Assembly (NCBI GenBank): GCA_002730365.1
Contig: PBZZ01000099.1
Coordinates: forward strand, 1-8,012
Origin: Deltaproteobacteria bacterium
GTDB taxonomy: Bacteria; SAR324; NAC60-12
Direction of reading: 5' to 3'
Length of the DNA: 8,012 nucleotides
A program made the position numbers and the translations under genes. Every line of letters starts with the position of its first letter. The stretch's first letter is position 1. The notes below the pieces were generated by a model, which did not search any database, had not been told where the DNA came from, and saw nothing but the letters and a program-made list of their open reading frames with translations. Positions 5,204 through 8,012 of this stretch are shown here, in pieces.

Positions 5204-5920
5204 TCAGGGACGGTATTTGCGCTTAAGGCGCTCCAATTCATCATGAACATCCGTTTCTGCTGTTTGACGACGAGTCTGCTGGTGATTCGTATGCTGATAA
5301 CGCTTAAGACGTTCCAATTCGGCTTCAATATCTGCTCGTGGATCATCATGGGCCTGAGTTTTTTCTTCTTCAGGTCTGCGAGTTTTTTCACCCGACCGAG
5401 ATTGCTCTGTGCCTGAAGTAGAATGAGTAGAGGAGTTCTCTTCGTGCCAGGCTTCCATCACTTCGCGATAGACCCGACGAGCCCACTCTAGCAGGAGTTC
5501 CAAAGGATCGGTTCGCTGAACACCAAATTGTTTGAGCAACCCTTCCACATCTTTCAGCAAATCTTCCAGCGACGTTTCAGCAAAATCTGTGAAATCCTCC
5601 CTTGGGCGCTCATAGGATCGCTTCCACGTCCGCGAAGAACTTGTGTTTGTGGAGGCTTTTTGGTGTGTTTGGGAGCGTTTTGCCTGCTGAGTGGTTCTCC
5701 GCCACTGTGAGTCATAGGCTTGACGTTTTGCTGAATGACTCAGGGTCTCGTAGGCTTGGGTCAGTTGCACGAAGCGGCGTTGTGCTTCCCGCTGGTCTGC
5801 CTCGGATTTGTGTTGCTGCAAATCTGGATGGTATTGCTTTGCGAGGCGTCGGAATGCCTTGCGAATCTCCCCGGTTGAAACCGTTGGCGCTACCTGCAAC
5901 AATTCGTAGTAATCAATCAT
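5204..5920 (-). CDS. DnaJ-domain (type III J) protein with duplicated C-terminal motif
   Basis: A 238-residue protein. The J-domain occupies residues 2-70: Y-Y-E-L-L-Q-V at the start, the helix I-R-K-A-F-R-R-L-A-K-Q-Y, the catalytic HPD at 31-33, and the closing A-Y-E-T-L-S...R-Q-A-Y-D. It should stimulate the ATPase of a DnaK-type chaperone. There is no Gly/Phe region and no zinc finger, so it is not DnaJ itself. Residues 71-108 are basic and Ser/Thr/Gln-rich, 109-165 look helical (S-L-E-D-L-L-K-D-V-E-G-L-L-K), and 166-195 are hydrophilic and disordered. The tail carries ELERLKR twice (201-207 and 228-234). AGGA lies 9 bases before the ATG. No membrane segment is present, so it is cytoplasmic. 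It is upstream of the glycosyltransferase and divergent from the exonuclease. The client is unknown. Confidence 0.85.
   Translation of the reverse strand: MIDYYELLQVAPTVSTGEIRKAFRRLAKQYHPDLQQHKSEADQREAQRRFVQLTQAYETLSHSAKRQAYDSQWRRTTQQAKRSQTHQKASTNTSSSRTWKRSYERPREDFTDFAETSLEDLLKDVEGLLKQFGVQRTDPLELLLEWARRVYREVMEAWHEENSSTHSTSGTEQSRSGEKTRRPEEEKTQAHDDPRADIEAELERLKRYQHTNHQQTRRQTAETDVHDELERLKRKYRP
5221..5320 (-). repeat. Direct repeat encoding ELERLKR twice in the J-protein tail
   Basis: GCTTAAGGCGCTCCAATTC (5221-5239) and GCTTAAGACGTTCCAATTC (5302-5320), in plus-strand orientation, match at 17 of 19 bases. They lie exactly 81 bases (27 codons) apart, in frame. Each encodes a (D)-E-L-E-R-L-K-R helix at the C-terminus. 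The near identity in DNA suggests a fairly recent internal duplication or strong codon constraint. Confidence 0.65.
5875..5903 (+). promoter_or_regulatory. Candidate sigma-70 promoter for the exonuclease operon
   Basis: TTGAAA (5875-5880, five of six matches) is followed after 17 bases by AACAAT (5898-5903, four of six). It would start transcription near 5910, about 37 bases before the ATG at 5947. It lies inside the first codons of the divergent J-protein gene, where a promoter must be because the gap between start codons is only 26 bases. Confidence 0.35.
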
Positions 5921-5946
5921 TTATGTCTTTCCTGCACTGGGGGACG

Positions 5947-6552
5947 ATGGAACGGATCCTGTACTTTGACCTGGAAACGAAGCGCGCAGCCGAGGAAGTT
6001 GGCGGCTGGAACAATATTGAAGACATGGGAATGTCTGTCGGGGTAATCTGGGACAGCTTCGATGAACAACACCATGTCTATTTAGACTATCAAGCACCAC
6101 AACTATTGGAACACTGCCGTAAGGCTGATTTGATCGTGGGCTTCAACCACGTGGAATTCGACTACCGCGTCTTGGCCGGTGAATGTGCAGGCCAGCAGGA
6201 ACAGCGGACAAGACTAAGGACGGAACTAGCTGGCTTGCCCAATCTGGATATGCTGACTGAGCTGAAGAAAATACTCGGGCACCGCCTAAAATTAGAGTCA
6301 CTCGCCCGACCCACACTGGGCGCTGGTAAATCAGCTGACGGATTGCAGGCACTCCAGTGGTATCGTGAAGACAAGTTAGATAAAATCATTGAATATTGTA
6401 AGGTCGATGTCGAGGTAACTCGTGATCTTCATCTCTACGCCTTGGAGCATGGTGAGTTGCTCTATGACTCACGGAGTGGAATCAAAACCGTATCTGTTAC
6501 CTGGGGACAACAGGCTCCCAAACGAGAGGTGCAGCAGATGTCCTTGTTCTAA
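5947..6552 (+). CDS. DEDDy-type 3'-5' exonuclease-like protein ending in a beta-clamp-binding motif
   Basis: A 201-residue RNase H-like fold protein. The acidic motifs read in order: exo I L-Y-F-D-L-E-T with D8 and E10; exo II V-G-F-N-H-V-E-F-D with D72; exo III Y150-C-K-V-D154, with the tyrosine four residues before the aspartate marking a DEDDy enzyme. No polymerase or helicase domain is attached; it looks like a stand-alone member of the RNase_H_2-type predicted exonucleases. The C-terminus is V-Q-Q-M-S-L-F, matching the bacterial sliding-clamp motif Q-L-(S/D)-L-F apart from M for L. The ATG at 5947 has a G-rich GGGGGA just before it; the in-frame ATG at 5923 has no visible site. The frame stays open upstream to 5602, but only antisense to the J-protein gene. 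The next gene follows after 15 bases. The substrate (DNA or RNA) is unproven. Confidence 0.75.
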   Translation: MERILYFDLETKRAAEEVGGWNNIEDMGMSVGVIWDSFDEQHHVYLDYQAPQLLEHCRKADLIVGFNHVEFDYRVLAGECAGQQEQRTRLRTELAGLPNLDMLTELKKILGHRLKLESLARPTLGAGKSADGLQALQWYREDKLDKIIEYCKVDVEVTRDLHLYALEHGELLYDSRSGIKTVSVTWGQQAPKREVQQMSLF

Positions 6553-6557
6553 AAATT

Positions 6558-6570
6558 AGGGAAGCAGTTG
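6558..6570 (+). promoter_or_regulatory. Ribosome binding site selecting a TTG start
   Basis: AGGGA (6558-6562) lies 5 bases before a TTG at 6568. The alternative ATG at 6586 has no good site at the right distance. The TTG start also gives the signal peptide its positively charged N-terminus (I-A-R). Confidence 0.6.
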
Positions 6571-7941
6571 ATAGCAAGAATTCTGATGGTCAGTGCCTTG
6601 GCGATGCTGCTCTGGCCTCAATCGCTGCTCTCCCTAAAACAAGAGCAACTCTTCGACTATTCCCCCACATATCACCTACCCGAACTCGATCCTTCTAGGA
6701 ATTTTGGTTCACCCGTGCGTCCTTCTCGACCACTCTCCCTGGAACACTTCCAGCAGCCTTCTACCTACACTCCTGAACGCTTGTTAAACTTGGCTCGTCA
6801 GTCGAGTTCCTTCACTCCAATCTTACGACTAGATCAACCAACTACACCTACCGTTGAACGCTTTACGAACTATTTACTTCTTCAAGAATCCCTGGCACGC
6901 TGGCACTATCATTGGGGGACTCAAGCTCTGCCAGGGCAACGAAGCCAGAACCAATTACACCACTATTTTTTGAGTAGCTACTGGTTTCAAGAAAATCTAC
7001 AGAGATTCCTAGCTCAATCAGAATATGGATTTCCAGAGCTTGCACTAGTTCGAACACTGAGTGCGATCCAGACTAGTGCTTTCTTTCTTGAAGTATCTTA
7101 CCCAACTATCTTCTGTTTGTTCTTCAAAGAATCTCGATTGGACTACAAGGCTGTCAGCGCCAGTGGAGCAAGGGGCCTTGGTCAATTGACAGGCATCGCT
7201 ATCAAGCAGATTGAATTACTGCGTGAAGAAACCGAGGAGCAAACTCGGCTGAACGCTGCATTACATCATTTGCAGCAACGCTATGCCGATCCCACATGGC
7301 AAGGAGTTCTCAAAGAGTTAGGATACCAGGGAAAACTACCACAAAATCTCAGCCTGCCCCCAAAAATGGTAGTTCCCACCCGTTCAGCCAGTCTACTCCT
7401 TCCCGAAGTACAAAAACGATTACAGGAGGAACAACTGCCTTATGCCTCAAACACTTCACAGATACGTCGTAGACTGAACCGACTTCGGCAAGGTAGACCC
7501 CTGTCTCTTGCGTATGCTCCGATTCATGCTCACTATGTCGCAGCCCTAGAGGAGAGCTATGCTGGAGAGCCGGGGAATATCTTTCATATTGAGACCAACA
7601 TGCTTCTTTCCACGCTGCTATTCCGACACTACCTGCAGTCCGAATGGCGTTATGGTAAGTCCACTTGGAAACCGCGGCCCGAAGTGCAACGGGTACTTGC
7701 CGTTGCTGCCTATAACCAAGGACAAAGCAGTGCCCGTAGCCTTTTTCGTCTGTTACAAAAAGAGATTGGTAAAAAGCCAGAGGAGATCACACTCAAAGAG
7801 TTCGTGGAACATCTGACACCCCAAAGAGTCCAACAGGCTTTAAAAGGCTCCAAGGCCCAAGCTCGAGAACTCGTTGATCATGCTCTCAATGTTGCCGAAT
7901 GCGCAGAGTCATCGATTACTCTACCCACACAGGGTTCCTGA
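6568..7941 (+). CDS. Secreted lytic transglycosylase with a split SLT domain
   Basis: A 457-residue protein starting at TTG. The signal peptide covers about residues 1-22 (a hydrophobic stretch A-L-A-M-L-L-W-P). Residues 25-175 carry no recognised domain. The SLT (goose-lysozyme-like) core begins with F-K-E-S-R-L-D-Y, where E188 is the expected catalytic glutamate. S-A-S-G-A-R-G-L-G-Q-L-T (197-208), the second hallmark, follows, then E-T-N-M-L-L-S-T-L-L (342-351), and V-A-A-Y-N-Q-G (379-385). The enzyme should cleave the MurNAc-GlcNAc bond in the periplasm, giving anhydro-MurNAc ends. About 130 residues (209-340) separate the G-A-R-G-L and N-M-L-L motifs, where ordinary SLT domains have only a few dozen, so an insertion is present. 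Residues 395-457 are a charged tail. It sits 15 bases after the exonuclease gene and 1 base before the next gene, so it is operonic. Confidence 0.85.
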   Translation: MIARILMVSALAMLLWPQSLLSLKQEQLFDYSPTYHLPELDPSRNFGSPVRPSRPLSLEHFQQPSTYTPERLLNLARQSSSFTPILRLDQPTTPTVERFTNYLLLQESLARWHYHWGTQALPGQRSQNQLHHYFLSSYWFQENLQRFLAQSEYGFPELALVRTLSAIQTSAFFLEVSYPTIFCLFFKESRLDYKAVSASGARGLGQLTGIAIKQIELLREETEEQTRLNAALHHLQQRYADPTWQGVLKELGYQGKLPQNLSLPPKMVVPTRSASLLLPEVQKRLQEEQLPYASNTSQIRRRLNRLRQGRPLSLAYAPIHAHYVAALEESYAGEPGNIFHIETNMLLSTLLFRHYLQSEWRYGKSTWKPRPEVQRVLAVAAYNQGQSSARSLFRLLQKEIGKKPEEITLKEFVEHLTPQRVQQALKGSKAQARELVDHALNVAECAESSITLPTQGS

Positions 7942-7942
7942 A

Positions 7943-8012
7943 ATGAATGCACCCCTCTTCGCAGGTCAAGCAGTGAGTTGGATTCGATCAGAGCTGAGGG
8001 AAGCACTCCGAA
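7943..8012 (+). CDS. Start of an unidentified gene leaving the right edge
   Basis: An ATG at 7943, one base after the transglycosylase stop, opens a frame that continues to the window edge. It reads M-N-A-P-L-F-A-G-Q-A then V-S-W-I-R-S-E-L-R-E-A-L-R (23 codons). AGGG at 7931-7934 lies 8 bases before it. A second ATG at 7947 in another frame hits a stop after nine codons. No family is recognisable from this fragment. Its tight spacing makes it part of the exonuclease-transglycosylase operon. Confidence 0.55.
   Translation, partial: MNAPLFAGQAVSWIRSELREALR

Noticed and set aside
5602..5946. Upstream extension of the exonuclease frame
   Set aside because: The extension is entirely antisense to the J-domain gene; the protein family begins at the M-E-R-I-L-Y-F-D strand, and a G-rich site precedes the ATG at 5947.
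1..8012. tRNA, rRNA, CRISPR array, insertion sequence or phage genes
   Set aside because: No cloverleaf-like, repeat-spacer, transposase or terminal-repeat patterns were seen on either strand.

Overview
The window looks like chromosomal DNA of a Gram-negative (two-membrane) bacterium. The evidence is an LptC-like lipopolysaccharide-export protein, several proteins with Sec signal peptides, and a family of small secreted proteins whose C-termini end in phenylalanine like outer-membrane proteins. G+C is roughly half by eye, and genes are densely packed with strong AGGAGG-type ribosome binding sites and some TTG starts. No rRNA, tRNA, phage, transposon or CRISPR signal is visible. The phylum cannot be fixed from the sequence; a deltaproteobacteria-like lineage is only a guess.

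Left half (1-3480, minus strand): a run of genes read right to left. Two small secreted double glycine-zipper proteins (3480-3073 and 3061-2582) are followed by lptC (2561-1992). After an 80-base gap come a 425-residue left-handed beta-helix protein resembling the acetyltransferase half of GlmU (1911-634) and, overlapping it by 4 bases, a four-helix DUF423 membrane protein (637-236). After 181 bases without a convincing gene, the first 18 codons of another gene (54-1, possibly prmC) run off the left edge.

Centre (3481-4235): a 128-base divergent intergenic region separates the minus-strand run from a plus-strand gene (3609-4235). That gene encodes a third member of the same secreted family, with an added acidic N-terminal segment carrying five Asp-Pro-aromatic/Leu repeats. 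The three proteins share two aligned GxxxGxxxG zippers and an aromatic C-terminus, so they look like an undescribed paralogous envelope family next to lptC.

Right half (4260-8012): a minus-strand pair encodes a DnaJ-domain protein (5920-5204) and a family 2 glycosyltransferase with two C-terminal membrane segments (5183-4260). They are divergent from a plus-strand operon whose start codon is only 26 bases from the J-protein start. That operon encodes a DEDDy-type 3'-5' exonuclease-like protein ending in a sliding-clamp-binding motif (5947-6552), a secreted lytic transglycosylase with an insertion in its SLT domain (6568-7941), and the start of a further gene (7943 onward) that leaves the window. 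Most of the content concerns envelope biogenesis (LPS export, hexapeptide-repeat protein, glycosyl transfer, peptidoglycan cleavage, secreted zipper proteins); the exonuclease and the J-protein are the exceptions.
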